Source: Vogesella indigofera (GTDB taxonomy: Bacteria; Pseudomonadota; Gammaproteobacteria; Burkholderiales; Chromobacteriaceae). Taken from it: 64,000 nt of DNA. Both the position numbers and the translations under genes were made by a program. The stretch is from assembly GCF_003633895.1 (NCBI RefSeq), contig NZ_RBID01000002.1, positions 42,024 to 106,023 of the forward strand. Direction: 5' to 3'. A model generated the notes under the pieces. It was given only the letters and a program-made list of their open reading frames with translations. It ran no database searches and had not been told where the DNA came from. Shown here piece by piece: positions 39,228-47,681 of the stretch; position 1 is the first letter of the stretch; every line of letters starts with the position of its first letter.

Positions 39228-39881
39228 ATGGCCGACAGCACCATCCTCGCCAAGCCGCTGGCCCTGCACTGGCAACAGCCCGGCCCGCGCCTGTTCTCCG
39301 CCATCAAGGGGCTGCTGTTCCTGGTCTGCCTGCTGCCGCTGGCGCAGCTGCTGTGGCACACGCTGGCAGGCCAGGCGGTCAACCCGATCGAGGACCTGAC
39401 CCGTGGCCTCGGCACCTGGACGCTGCGCTTCTTGCTGCTCACGCTGTGCGTATCGCCCTTGCGCGCGCTGGGCGCCCCTGGCTGGCTGCTGCGCCTGCGC
39501 CGCATGCTGGGGCTGTACGCGTTCTTCTACGCCTGCCTGCACCTGCTGACCTATCTGTGGCTGGACCAGTTCTTCGACTGGGCCGCCATCGTGCGCGACA
39601 TCGTCAAGCGGCCGTTCATCACCGTCGGCATGCTCGCCTTCGGGCTGCTGCTGCCGCTGGCGATCACCTCCAGCGACGGCTGGATCCGCCGCCTGAAGCG
39701 CAACTGGGGCAAGCTGCACCGCCTGGTCTACGTCATCGCGCCGCTGGGGGTGCTGCACTACCTGTGGCTGGTGAAGCGCGACCTCCAGTCGCCGCTGATC
39801 TATGCCGCCATTCTCGCCGTGCTGCTGCTGTGGCGAGTATGGCGATACTTGCGGCCAACGTTGGCCGCACGGGTAAAATAG
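39228..39881 (+). CDS. msrQ: Heme-binding membrane subunit MsrQ
   Basis: A 217-residue ferric-reductase-like b-type cytochrome with six membrane helices, the electron donor to MsrP. Candidate heme histidines lie in FYACLHLLTYLW and LHRLVYVIAPLGVLHYLW. Length is normal. The end of the gene carries an 18-base palindrome made of two overlapping inverted cores of the repeated word (39851-39868), encoding LRPTLAA. Confidence 0.92.
   Translation: MADSTILAKPLALHWQQPGPRLFSAIKGLLFLVCLLPLAQLLWHTLAGQAVNPIEDLTRGLGTWTLRFLLLTLCVSPLRALGAPGWLLRLRRMLGLYAFFYACLHLLTYLWLDQFFDWAAIVRDIVKRPFITVGMLAFGLLLPLAITSSDGWIRRLKRNWGKLHRLVYVIAPLGVLHYLWLVKRDLQSPLIYAAILAVLLLWRVWRYLRPTLAARVK
39851..39868. repeat. Perfect palindrome of two inverted core words in msrQ
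   Basis: GCGGCCAAC directly joined to GTTGGCCGC inside the last codons of msrQ. The self-complementary arrangement could act as an overlapping terminator stem, though without a T-run. Confidence 0.75.
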
Positions 39882-39908
39882 CCGGCGTCTTGCACTGGAC
39901 TCCGCATC

Positions 39909-40394
39909 ATGTCGAAAGAGAAAGCCCCGGTCACCCAGGCCATCCGCCTGCTGCGCCAGCATCAGGTCAGCTACAGCGAACACCTGTACAAGTACGAGGA
40001 AAAAGGCGGCACCCGCGTCTCGGCGCGCGAGCTGGGTGTCGACGAGCACTGCGTGATCAAGACCCTGATCATGGAAGACGAGCACAAGAAGCCGCTGATC
40101 GTGCTGATGCACGGCGACCGCGAGGTCGGCACCGGCATGCTGGCCAAGCAGGCCGGCGTCAAGAAGATCAGCCCCTGCGACGCCAAGACCGCCGACAAGC
40201 ACAGCGGCTACCAGGTCGGCGGCACCAGCCCGTTCGGCACTCGCGCCAGCATGCCGGTGTACATGGAAGCCAGCATCGCCGCGCTGGACAAGATCTACAT
40301 CAACGGCGGCAAGCGCGGCTTCCTGCTCGGCCTGTCGCCACAGGAGGTGATCCGCGTGCTGCAGCCGGTGCTGGTGCAGGCCGCCGCCAGCTGA
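39909..40394 (+). CDS. ybaK: Cys-tRNA(Pro) deacylase YbaK
   Basis: A 161-residue trans-editing protein that clears mischarged Cys-tRNA(Pro). KTLIMEDEHKKPLIVLMHGDREV, the catalytic-lysine region and the GGTSPFGTR loop match the YbaK/EbsC family. A weak hairpin (GCGAGCGG/CCGCTCTCGC, about 40396-40415) follows. Confidence 0.9.
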   Translation: MSKEKAPVTQAIRLLRQHQVSYSEHLYKYEEKGGTRVSARELGVDEHCVIKTLIMEDEHKKPLIVLMHGDREVGTGMLAKQAGVKKISPCDAKTADKHSGYQVGGTSPFGTRASMPVYMEASIAALDKIYINGGKRGFLLGLSPQEVIRVLQPVLVQAAAS

Positions 40395-40536
40395 GCGAGC
40401 GGCTCCCGCTCTCGCGCGCCAGCGTCAGAGCAGCCGGCATTGGCCAACAACGCGCCGTGGCTATTGATATCAATGCGCCCGTTTTGACCGATGCCCACGC
40501 CGGATCACGCCGGCGCAGCGGCTCGCGGTGCGCTGC

Positions 40537-41739
40537 TTACGCCGCGCAGCTGACGCGACGGCGGTAGGCGCTGCGCAGCAGGAAGCCGACCAGCAGCAGG
40601 CCGCTCATGGTCAGCGCCAGCGACAGCGTCGACGTCCACACCAGCGGCGCGATCACCCCGGCGATCAGGCTGGAGAACATGGTCTGGGTGAAGCCCTGCA
40701 TCGACGACACCGTGCCGCGCAGGTGCGGGAACTGGTCCATCAGCACGATGGTGATCGACGGCGCCGACAGCGACATCCCGGTCGAATACAGCGCCAGCGG
40801 CGGCACACTGCTCCACACCGACGGCGGCAGCAGCCACGCCGACAGCACGTTGAGCGCCGCGGCGCCGAACATCAGGCCGTAGCCCAGCGACACCAGCTGC
40901 CGCGCATTGCGCCGCCCGGCCAGCCGCCCGGACAGGAAGGCGCCGAGCATGATGCCCCCCACCGCCGGGCCGAACATCCAGATGAACTGGTCGTGGCCCA
41001 GCCCCAGATGCTGCATCACGAACACCGGCGCCGACGGGATATAGAGGAAGAAGCCGGCGAAGTTGAACGACACCGCCAGCGCCAGCAGCTGGAATTCGCG
41101 CTTGCGGCCAACCTCCAGATAGTTGCGTGCCAGCTGCCGCCAGGCGAACGGCGGGCGCACCTCGCGCGCCAGCGTCTCCGGCAGGCTGCGCCAGCAGGCG
41201 GCAAACAGCAGCAGCCCCAGCAGCGCCATGAACACGAAAATCGAGCGCCAGCCGAAACTGCCGAACAGCAGGCCGCCGACCACCGGCGCAATCGCCGGCG
41301 ACACCGAGAACAGCATCGTCACCTGCGACATCATGCGTTGCGCGTCGTGGCCGTGGAAACGGTCGCGGATGATGGCGCGGCCGACCACCAAGCCGGCACC
41401 GCCGCACAGCCCCTGCATGCCGCGGAACAGCAGCAGCGTCGACAGGTCGCTGGCCATCGCGCAGCCGACCGAGGCGATGGCAAAGCACAGGCACGACACC
41501 AGGATCACCGGCCGCCGCCCGACGCTGTCGGAAATGGCGCCATGCCACAGCATCATCAGCGCGTAGCAGAACAGGTACACCGACAGCGCCTGCTGCATCT
41601 GCAGCGGCGAGGCGGACAGCGCCACGCCGATGTCGGCCATCGCCGGCAGGAAGGTGTCGATGGAGAACGGGCCGAGGGTGGCCAGTGCGGCAAGCAGCAG
41701 GGCCAGCACCGCGTGGCGCTGGCGGGAGGATTCGGGCAT
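40537..41739 (-). CDS. Bcr/CflA family multidrug efflux MFS transporter
   Basis: A 400-residue inner-membrane drug/proton antiporter with twelve helices. FSIDTFLPAMADIG, GAISDSVGRRPVILVSC (MFS motif A) and RGMQGLCGGAGLVVGRAIIRDR are Bcr/CflA signatures. The ATG at 41739 (MPESSRQRHAVLALLL) matches the usual start. The substrate is unknown. A 10-base match to the repeated word lies at 41104-41113. It is divergent from the ArsC-like gene. Confidence 0.9.
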   Translation of the reverse strand: MPESSRQRHAVLALLLAALATLGPFSIDTFLPAMADIGVALSASPLQMQQALSVYLFCYALMMLWHGAISDSVGRRPVILVSCLCFAIASVGCAMASDLSTLLLFRGMQGLCGGAGLVVGRAIIRDRFHGHDAQRMMSQVTMLFSVSPAIAPVVGGLLFGSFGWRSIFVFMALLGLLLFAACWRSLPETLAREVRPPFAWRQLARNYLEVGRKREFQLLALAVSFNFAGFFLYIPSAPVFVMQHLGLGHDQFIWMFGPAVGGIMLGAFLSGRLAGRRNARQLVSLGYGLMFGAAALNVLSAWLLPPSVWSSVPPLALYSTGMSLSAPSITIVLMDQFPHLRGTVSSMQGFTQTMFSSLIAGVIAPLVWTSTLSLALTMSGLLLVGFLLRSAYRRRVSCAA

Positions 41740-41852
41740 AGTCGGCAAAGAACGGGCTAGGAAATATAATCGGCACCGTAGCACGCCACGGCGGCACTGA
41801 CGAACAACAGTGTGTTCAAGAACTCCCAAGACATAGCAGAAAGTAGCGACTC

Positions 41853-42197
41853 ATGATCCGTTTTTATCACAACCCGCGCTGCTCGAAATCCAGAGAAGCA
41901 TTAAAACTGTTACAGGAGCGCTCCGCCCCGCTCGAGATCGTGGAATACCTGAAGACCCCGCCCGGCATCGAGGAGCTGCAGCAGCTGTGCCAGGCGCTGG
42001 GCGTCAGCCCACGCCAGATGATGCGCAGCAAGGAGGACGATTACGTCCGCCTGCACCTGGACGACGTGTCACTGGAAGACAAGCACCTGCTGCAGGCGAT
42101 CCACACCCATCCGCAGCTGCTGGAGCGCCCGATCGCGCTGCTCGGCGACCGCGCCGTGATCGGCCGGCCGCCGGAACAGGTGCTGTCGCTGCTGTAA
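41853..42197 (+). CDS. ArsC/Spx-family arsenate reductase-like protein
   Basis: A 114-residue thioredoxin-fold protein of the glutaredoxin-dependent ArsC family. It begins MIRFYHNPRCSKSREALKLL with the catalytic Cys10, ends with RPIALLGDRAVIGRPPEQVL, and has the usual length. No arsR or arsenite pump lies nearby, so it is probably the widespread YfgD-type paralogue and may not act on arsenate. Confidence 0.85.
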   Translation: MIRFYHNPRCSKSREALKLLQERSAPLEIVEYLKTPPGIEELQQLCQALGVSPRQMMRSKEDDYVRLHLDDVSLEDKHLLQAIHTHPQLLERPIALLGDRAVIGRPPEQVLSLL

Positions 42198-42217
42198 CGG
42201 CACCGCCCCGCAAAACG

Positions 42218-42243
42218 ACAAGGCCAGCAGACGCTGGCCTTGT
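42218..42243. terminator. Bidirectional hairpin terminator
   Basis: ACAAGGCCAGC, loop AGAC, GCTGGCCTTGT: an 11-base perfect stem between the converging ArsC-like and PBP1A genes, with TTTTG on the minus side. Confidence 0.8.
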
Positions 42244-42266
42244 TGTCTTGCTGCTGCGGCCAACGT

Positions 42267-44630
42267 TCAGAACAGCAGTTCCTTCACGTTTTCCACCGCG
42301 TCGCCCGCCGGCGCCGCTTCCTCGGCCGGCGCCGTCTCGTCCGGCGTCACATTGCCGCTACCCGGCACCGTGCCGCGGTTGTTGATGCTCAGCTGCGGAT
42401 TGGTACGCTGGAACTCTTCCATATAGTACTCGTCGTTGCCACGCAGCGCGGCGCCCGGCCGCACCACGATGCCCGGTGGCGGCGGCAGCTCGATGTCCGG
42501 CACGCCCTTCAGCGCATTGTTCATGTAGTTGATCCAGATCGGCAGCGCCGCGGTGCCGCCGTAGCCGTAACGGCCCAGGCTGCGCGGCTGGTCGAAGCCG
42601 ACCCAGGTCACCGCCACCAGCGACGGGGTGAAACCGGCAAACCAGGCATCGCGGAAGTTGTTGGTGGTGCCGGTCTTGCCGGAGATGTCGCCGCGCCCCA
42701 GCGCGGTGGCGCGGTTGGCGGTGCCGTAGCGCACCACGTCCTTCAGCATGTTGCTGACGATGTAGGCATTGCGCGGATCGATCGCCTGTGCCGCGTTGCG
42801 CCCCGCCACCGCCGGCTCGGTGCGCGCCAGCAGGCGGCCGCCGGCATCCTCGATGCGGTCGATGAAGTAGGCGCGGGTGCGGTAGCCGCCGTTGGCGAAC
42901 ACGGCGTAGCCTTCCGCCATCTGCAGCGGCGAGGCCTGGCCGGCGCCCAGCGCCATGGTCAGGTAGGCCGGGATATTCTTCGACTCGAAGCCGAAGCGCT
43001 GCACGTACTGCTGGCCGAAGTCGGTGCCGATCGACATCAGGATGCGGATCGACACCAGGTTTTTCGACAGCGCCAGTGCACGGCGCATCGTGATCATGCC
43101 GGCATATTTGCCGTCATCGTTCTTCGGGTCCCAGCTTTGGCCGCCGATGGTCTGCGGATCGACCGTGATCGGCGCGTCGTTGATCATGGTCGACGGCGTG
43201 AAACCGCGGTCGAGCGCGGCGGAGTAGACGAAGGGCTTGAAGGTGGAGCCCGGCTGGCGCATGGCCTGGGTCACGTGGTTGAAGCTGCTGCGGTTGAAAT
43301 CGAAGCCACCGACCAGCGAGCGGATCGCGCCATTGGCCGGATCCATCGCCACGAAGGCGCCCTCCACCGTCGGCATCTGCACGATGCTGACGTTATTGCC
43401 CTGCTCCACGATGCGGATCACCGCGCCACGGCGAATACGCTGCACCGGGGTCACCCGTTCCGACAGCGCACTACGGGCGAAGGTCAGGCCACGGCCGCGG
43501 ATCTGCAGCTTGCGGCCGCCACGCAGATAAGCGGTCACCGCCGACGGCGAGGCCGACAGCACCACGCCCGGCTGCATATTGCCGCTGTCGCGCACCGCGG
43601 CCAGCGTTTCATCCAGCGTTTCCTCAACATCGGCGTCTTCCACCTTGCTGAGGTCGACAAACGACTCCGGGCCGCGGTACGGCTGGCGGCTGTCGTAGTC
43701 CATCAGGCCGGCACGCAGCGCGTCAAATGCCCACTGCTGGTGGCGACTGTCGATTGTGGTAAAAACGCGAAACCCTTCGGTGTAGGCACCGTCCTTGTAA
43801 CGCTCGTACATCGCCTGGCGCACCATTTCCGCCACGTACTGTGCCGGCAGCGAGGTGTCCGGATTGGCAATGGCAAGGCGCAACGGCTCGCTTCTGGCCG
43901 CCTCGTACTGCTCGGCGGTGATGTAGCGCAGCTCATGCATACGACGTAAAACATAGGCTTGGCGTAATTTTGCCCGCTCTGGATTGACAACGGGATTGTA
44001 GCTGGACGGCGCCTTCGGCAGACCGGCCAGCATCGCCATCTCCGCCACGCTCAGGCTTTGCAGCGGGCGCCCGAAATAGGTTTGCGCCGCGGCGGAGAAG
44101 CCATAGGCACGCTGCCCCAGATAGATTTGATTGAAATAGAGCTCGAGAATCTGGTCTTTCGATAAAGTGTGCTCAATCTTGAACGCGAGCAGCGCTTCAT
44201 TGAATTTGCGGGTAAAGGTTTTCTCGCTGGACAGGAAGAAGTTTTTGGCCACCTGCATGGTGATCGTGCTTGCACCGGAATGCGTGCGACCGGATACTAT
44301 GTTGCCGACTGCGGCACGCATTACGCCAATGTAATCAATGCCGCCATGCTGGTAGAAACGCTCATCTTCCGCCGACAAAACCGCCTGTTTCATCAACTGT
44401 GGCACATCGCCGATTTTGGTAAAAGAACGCCGTTCCTCGCCAAATTCACCGATTAATACCTTGTCCTGGGTATAGACGCGCAACGGGATTTTCGGACGGT
44501 AATCGGTCAGGACATCCAGGCTCGGCAGGCGCGGATAGGTCACCAGAATGGCGATCACGGCCAGGCCCAGCACCAGGATGGTCAGGCCGGCAATAATGCC
44601 GGCGGTCACGGAAAGAATGCGTGGCAACAT
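42267..44630 (-). CDS. mrcA: Penicillin-binding protein 1A
   Basis: A 787-residue bifunctional peptidoglycan synthase anchored by one N-terminal helix (about 5-31). The glycosyltransferase domain has the catalytic Glu88 in LSAEDERFYQHGG; the transpeptidase domain has the nucleophile in PGSTFKP, then SKN and KTGTTN. The C-terminal tail is Ala/Glu/Pro rich. The ATG at 44630 gives MLPRILSVTAGIIAG. It is divergent from pilM, an arrangement conserved in many Proteobacteria. The stop codon lies beside a 9-base word match at 42257-42265. Confidence 0.95.
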   Translation of the reverse strand: MLPRILSVTAGIIAGLTILVLGLAVIAILVTYPRLPSLDVLTDYRPKIPLRVYTQDKVLIGEFGEERRSFTKIGDVPQLMKQAVLSAEDERFYQHGGIDYIGVMRAAVGNIVSGRTHSGASTITMQVAKNFFLSSEKTFTRKFNEALLAFKIEHTLSKDQILELYFNQIYLGQRAYGFSAAAQTYFGRPLQSLSVAEMAMLAGLPKAPSSYNPVVNPERAKLRQAYVLRRMHELRYITAEQYEAARSEPLRLAIANPDTSLPAQYVAEMVRQAMYERYKDGAYTEGFRVFTTIDSRHQQWAFDALRAGLMDYDSRQPYRGPESFVDLSKVEDADVEETLDETLAAVRDSGNMQPGVVLSASPSAVTAYLRGGRKLQIRGRGLTFARSALSERVTPVQRIRRGAVIRIVEQGNNVSIVQMPTVEGAFVAMDPANGAIRSLVGGFDFNRSSFNHVTQAMRQPGSTFKPFVYSAALDRGFTPSTMINDAPITVDPQTIGGQSWDPKNDDGKYAGMITMRRALALSKNLVSIRILMSIGTDFGQQYVQRFGFESKNIPAYLTMALGAGQASPLQMAEGYAVFANGGYRTRAYFIDRIEDAGGRLLARTEPAVAGRNAAQAIDPRNAYIVSNMLKDVVRYGTANRATALGRGDISGKTGTTNNFRDAWFAGFTPSLVAVTWVGFDQPRSLGRYGYGGTAALPIWINYMNNALKGVPDIELPPPPGIVVRPGAALRGNDEYYMEEFQRTNPQLSINNRGTVPGSGNVTPDETAPAEEAAPAGDAVENVKELLF

Positions 44631-44821
44631 AAGTGGGTAGTGAAGCTCTTGCCTTTCAGAAGGATGGCGCATTATACCTTTTTCAGATAGCGACGATACG
44701 TAACGGCGCCTCAGCCGGTCATCGCAGCCGCGCCGCGGATGACCACCAGCCGATCAATGGCCACAAGACCGGAGGTTGGCCGCGCCCAGTCAGCAGTCAC
44801 GACAGGCGCGGCTTGAAAACG

Positions 44822-45943
44822 ATGTTTGACAAGAAACCCTCACTGGATGTTTCCAGACTGAAAAAAGCCTTGGCGCCGCTGCTGAGCACCACCGAGCACG
44901 GTCTGCTCGGCATGGACATCAGCTCCAGCGCCATCAAGCTGGTCGAGCTCAGTAGCGCAGGCCGCGGCCCGCAGCTGGAGCGCTACGTCGTCGAGCACCT
45001 GCCCAAGGACGCGGTGGTGGAAGGCAATATCCAGAACATGGAAGCCGTCGCCGAGGCCATCCGCCACGCCCGCCGCCATCTCGGCTCGTCCTGCAAGCGG
45101 GTGGCCATCGCCCTGCCCACCGCGATGGCGATCTACAAGAAAATCCTGGTGCCGGCGGCGCAGAACCCCGACGACCTGGCCATGCTGGTGGAAACCGAAT
45201 CCAACCAGTACATCCCGTTCCCGCTGGACGAGGTCAACCTCGACTACCAGGTGCTCGGCCCGTCCGCCAACAGCGGCAATGACCTCGACGTGATGATCTG
45301 CGCCGCGCGCAAGGAAAAAGTCGAGGAACGCGTGGCGGTGGCCGAAATGGCGGGACTGAAGGTCGATGTGGTCGACATTGATGCCTTCGCCATGCTAACC
45401 GCCTTCGAGCAGCTGCAGCAGCAGCTGCCGGACCAGGGCATCAACCAGACCTTCGCCCTGTTCGACATCGGCGCCACCGCCATCCACTGCTCGGTGATCC
45501 GCAACGGCCAGCAGCTGTACTACCGCGAACAGGCCTTCGGCGGCAGCCAGCTCACCCGCGACATCCAGCGCCGCTACGGCTACAGCCACGAAGAGTCGGA
45601 ACACGGCAAGCGCACCATGATGCTGCCGGAAGGCTACGAAAACGAGCTGCTGCGACCGTTCGTCGACTCGCTGGCACAGGAGATCCAGCGCGCACTGCAG
45701 TTTTTCTACACCAGCGTCAGCGTCTCCCAGTACCTGCGGGTCGACTACATCCTGCTCGCCGGCGGCTCCAGCATGCTGGCCGGACTGGACGATGCCGTGC
45801 TTGGCCGTACCCAGATCAGCACCATGATCGCCAACCCGTTTACCACCATGACGCATTCCTCGCATGTCGAGCTGAAAAACCTGCTGCTGGATGCGCCATC
45901 GTTACTGGTCGCGTGCGGACTGGCCCTGCGGAGATTCGACTGA
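44822..45943 (+). CDS. pilM: Type IV pilus inner-membrane platform protein PilM
   Basis: A 373-residue actin-like ATP-binding cytoplasmic protein that docks on the PilN tail. LLGMDISSSAIKLVEL, LFDIGATAIHCSVIRNG and YILLAGGSSMLAGLDD are the phosphate- and adenosine-binding segments. The first gene of the pilMNOPQ operon; a 10-base match to the repeated word (44774-44783) lies in its leader. The ATG at 44822 is chosen over the longer open frame that crosses the mrcA promoter region. Confidence 0.95.
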   Translation: MFDKKPSLDVSRLKKALAPLLSTTEHGLLGMDISSSAIKLVELSSAGRGPQLERYVVEHLPKDAVVEGNIQNMEAVAEAIRHARRHLGSSCKRVAIALPTAMAIYKKILVPAAQNPDDLAMLVETESNQYIPFPLDEVNLDYQVLGPSANSGNDLDVMICAARKEKVEERVAVAEMAGLKVDVVDIDAFAMLTAFEQLQQQLPDQGINQTFALFDIGATAIHCSVIRNGQQLYYREQAFGGSQLTRDIQRRYGYSHEESEHGKRTMMLPEGYENELLRPFVDSLAQEIQRALQFFYTSVSVSQYLRVDYILLAGGSSMLAGLDDAVLGRTQISTMIANPFTTMTHSSHVELKNLLLDAPSLLVACGLALRRFD

Positions 45944-45946
45944 ACC

Positions 45947-46537
45947 ATGATCCGGATCAACCTGCTCCCCCACCGCGAACTGAAAAAGGCGGCCCACCGC
46001 AAGCGCTTCCAGAACATGCTGGCCGCGGCGCTCCTCACCGGGCTGGGGCTGTCCTATGCCGGCTACAGCTGGCTGGACAGCACCCTCAGCGAACAGCAGC
46101 GCCGCAACCAGCAGCTGGAGCAGGCCATTGCCCAGCTTGACCAGCAGTTGAGCAATATCGAAAACCTGCGACAGCAGCGCATGGCCCTGCTATCGCGCAA
46201 GGAACTGGTTGAACAGCTGCAGAATAGCCGCACCGAAGCCACCCGGATTTTTGACCACTTGATCAAAACCCTGCCGGAAGGGGTATTCATCAAGAGTTTC
46301 AAACAGACCGGCACCACCATCGCACTGAGCGGCACTTCCTTGTCCAGCGCCCGCGTTTCGGCCCTGATGCGCAACCTGGAGCAGTCCGAGGTGTTTAGCG
46401 CGCCGATCCTGATCGAGGTCAGTTCCACGCTGGTCGACAATGTGCGCGCCAATGACTTCAGCCTCAGTCTCTCTCTCCGGACACCGGCGACCAGTGCCAG
46501 CCAACCCGTGCAGGCCGTACCAGGGGCAACGCCATGA
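45947..46537 (+). CDS. pilN: Type IV pilus assembly protein PilN
   Basis: A 196-residue bitopic protein. MIRINLLPHRELKK is the cytoplasmic PilM-binding motif, followed by a membrane helix (about 22-44), a coiled coil and a periplasmic ferredoxin-like domain. It forms the alignment complex with PilO and PilP. Overlaps pilO by four bases. Confidence 0.94.
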   Translation: MIRINLLPHRELKKAAHRKRFQNMLAAALLTGLGLSYAGYSWLDSTLSEQQRRNQQLEQAIAQLDQQLSNIENLRQQRMALLSRKELVEQLQNSRTEATRIFDHLIKTLPEGVFIKSFKQTGTTIALSGTSLSSARVSALMRNLEQSEVFSAPILIEVSSTLVDNVRANDFSLSLSLRTPATSASQPVQAVPGATP

Positions 46538-47148
46538 CAATGGATGAATTCCGTCAACTCGACCTCAAAAACCTGCCGGATTTGCCACTCGGACCGCAGA
46601 TCAGCAGTCTGGTCGTCATGATTGCCGCCATCCTGGGGCTGGCCTACTACTTTGTGTTTGCCGACCTGCAGGACCAGATCGAGCGCCAGCAAGCCAAAGA
46701 AGTCCAGCTGAAGGAAAGCTTCCTCGACAAGAAGCGCCAGGTTGCCAATTTGGCCGCACTGGAAAACCAGCTGAAGGAGATCGAATCGTCTTTTGGTGCC
46801 CTACTCAAGCAGCTGCCAACCAAGGCGGAAATGCCTGCCCTGCTCACCGAAATCAACCAGGCCGGGGTTGGCCGCGGCCTGCTGTTCGAGCTGTTCCGCC
46901 CTGGCAGCGAAACCAAGGCGGCACAAATCGCCACCCTGCCGATCCAGATTCGCCTCAGCGGCAGCTATGGCGAGCTGGCGACCTTCGTCAATGACGTGGC
47001 GCAGCTGTCACGCATCGTGACCATCGGCGACATTACCCTGAGTCCGAACGGCGGCGCCAAGGAAGACCGCCTGCAGCTGCAGGCCACCGCCAAAACCTAT
47101 CGTGCCCTGGAGGCCAGCGAACAGACGGCCAAGGCCGGTAAACCATGA
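46534..47148 (+). CDS. pilO: Type IV pilus assembly protein PilO
   Basis: A 204-residue bitopic partner of PilN: a cytoplasmic stretch, a membrane helix (about 24-46), a coiled coil and a periplasmic domain containing QAGVGRGLLFELFRPG. The VGR there comes from a 10-base match to the repeated word (46866-46875). Overlaps pilP by four bases. Confidence 0.93.
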   Translation: MTMDEFRQLDLKNLPDLPLGPQISSLVVMIAAILGLAYYFVFADLQDQIERQQAKEVQLKESFLDKKRQVANLAALENQLKEIESSFGALLKQLPTKAEMPALLTEINQAGVGRGLLFELFRPGSETKAAQIATLPIQIRLSGSYGELATFVNDVAQLSRIVTIGDITLSPNGGAKEDRLQLQATAKTYRALEASEQTAKAGKP

Positions 47149-47681
47149 TGAAAACAGCCCGCCAACGTCTCGTCATCATCCTGCCCTGCCTGCTGCTACT
47201 GAGCGCCTGCGGCGCCGAGCCGGAAAGCATCGATCAATGGATGCAACACGCCGGCAAGGATCTGCATGGCAAGGTCGAGCCCTTGCCACCGCTGCAGCCC
47301 TATGAGCCTTACCAGTTTCAAAGCGCCCAGCTGGGCTCGCCGTTTGATCCGGCACGGCTGCAGCTGGCGCGCAACAAGGTCAAGGGGCTGTTCAACAACA
47401 ACCGGCCACGCGAGGTACTGGAAAACTACGAGCTGAGCCAGCTCAAGCTGACCGGCACCCTACGCATCAACAAACAGTATTTCGGCCTGATCCAGACGCC
47501 CGACAACGGCATATACCGCGTGCGGCCCGGCAGTTTTGTCGGCCCCAACTTTGGCATCGTACGCAAAGTCAGCGAGACCGAAGTGGTACTGGAAGAAACC
47601 GTGGAAAACATCAATGGGGAGTGGGTACAACAAGAAAACACGTTGTACCTGCTACAGCAGGAACAAGGGGCAAAACCATGA
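47145..47681 (+). CDS. pilP: Type IV pilus lipoprotein PilP
   Basis: A 178-residue lipoprotein that links the inner-membrane PilNO complex to the PilQ secretin. The lipobox is LLSACGAEP; an unstructured Pro-rich linker leads to the small beta domain LKLTGTLRINKQYFGLIQTPDNGIY. Overlaps pilQ by four bases. Confidence 0.93.
   Translation: MMKTARQRLVIILPCLLLLSACGAEPESIDQWMQHAGKDLHGKVEPLPPLQPYEPYQFQSAQLGSPFDPARLQLARNKVKGLFNNNRPREVLENYELSQLKLTGTLRINKQYFGLIQTPDNGIYRVRPGSFVGPNFGIVRKVSETEVVLEETVENINGEWVQQENTLYLLQQEQGAKP

Noticed and set aside
40463..40474. ATTGATATCAAT palindrome after ybaK
   Set aside because: It resembles half of an FNR site, but the central spacing is wrong (no four-base gap), so no regulator site is claimed.
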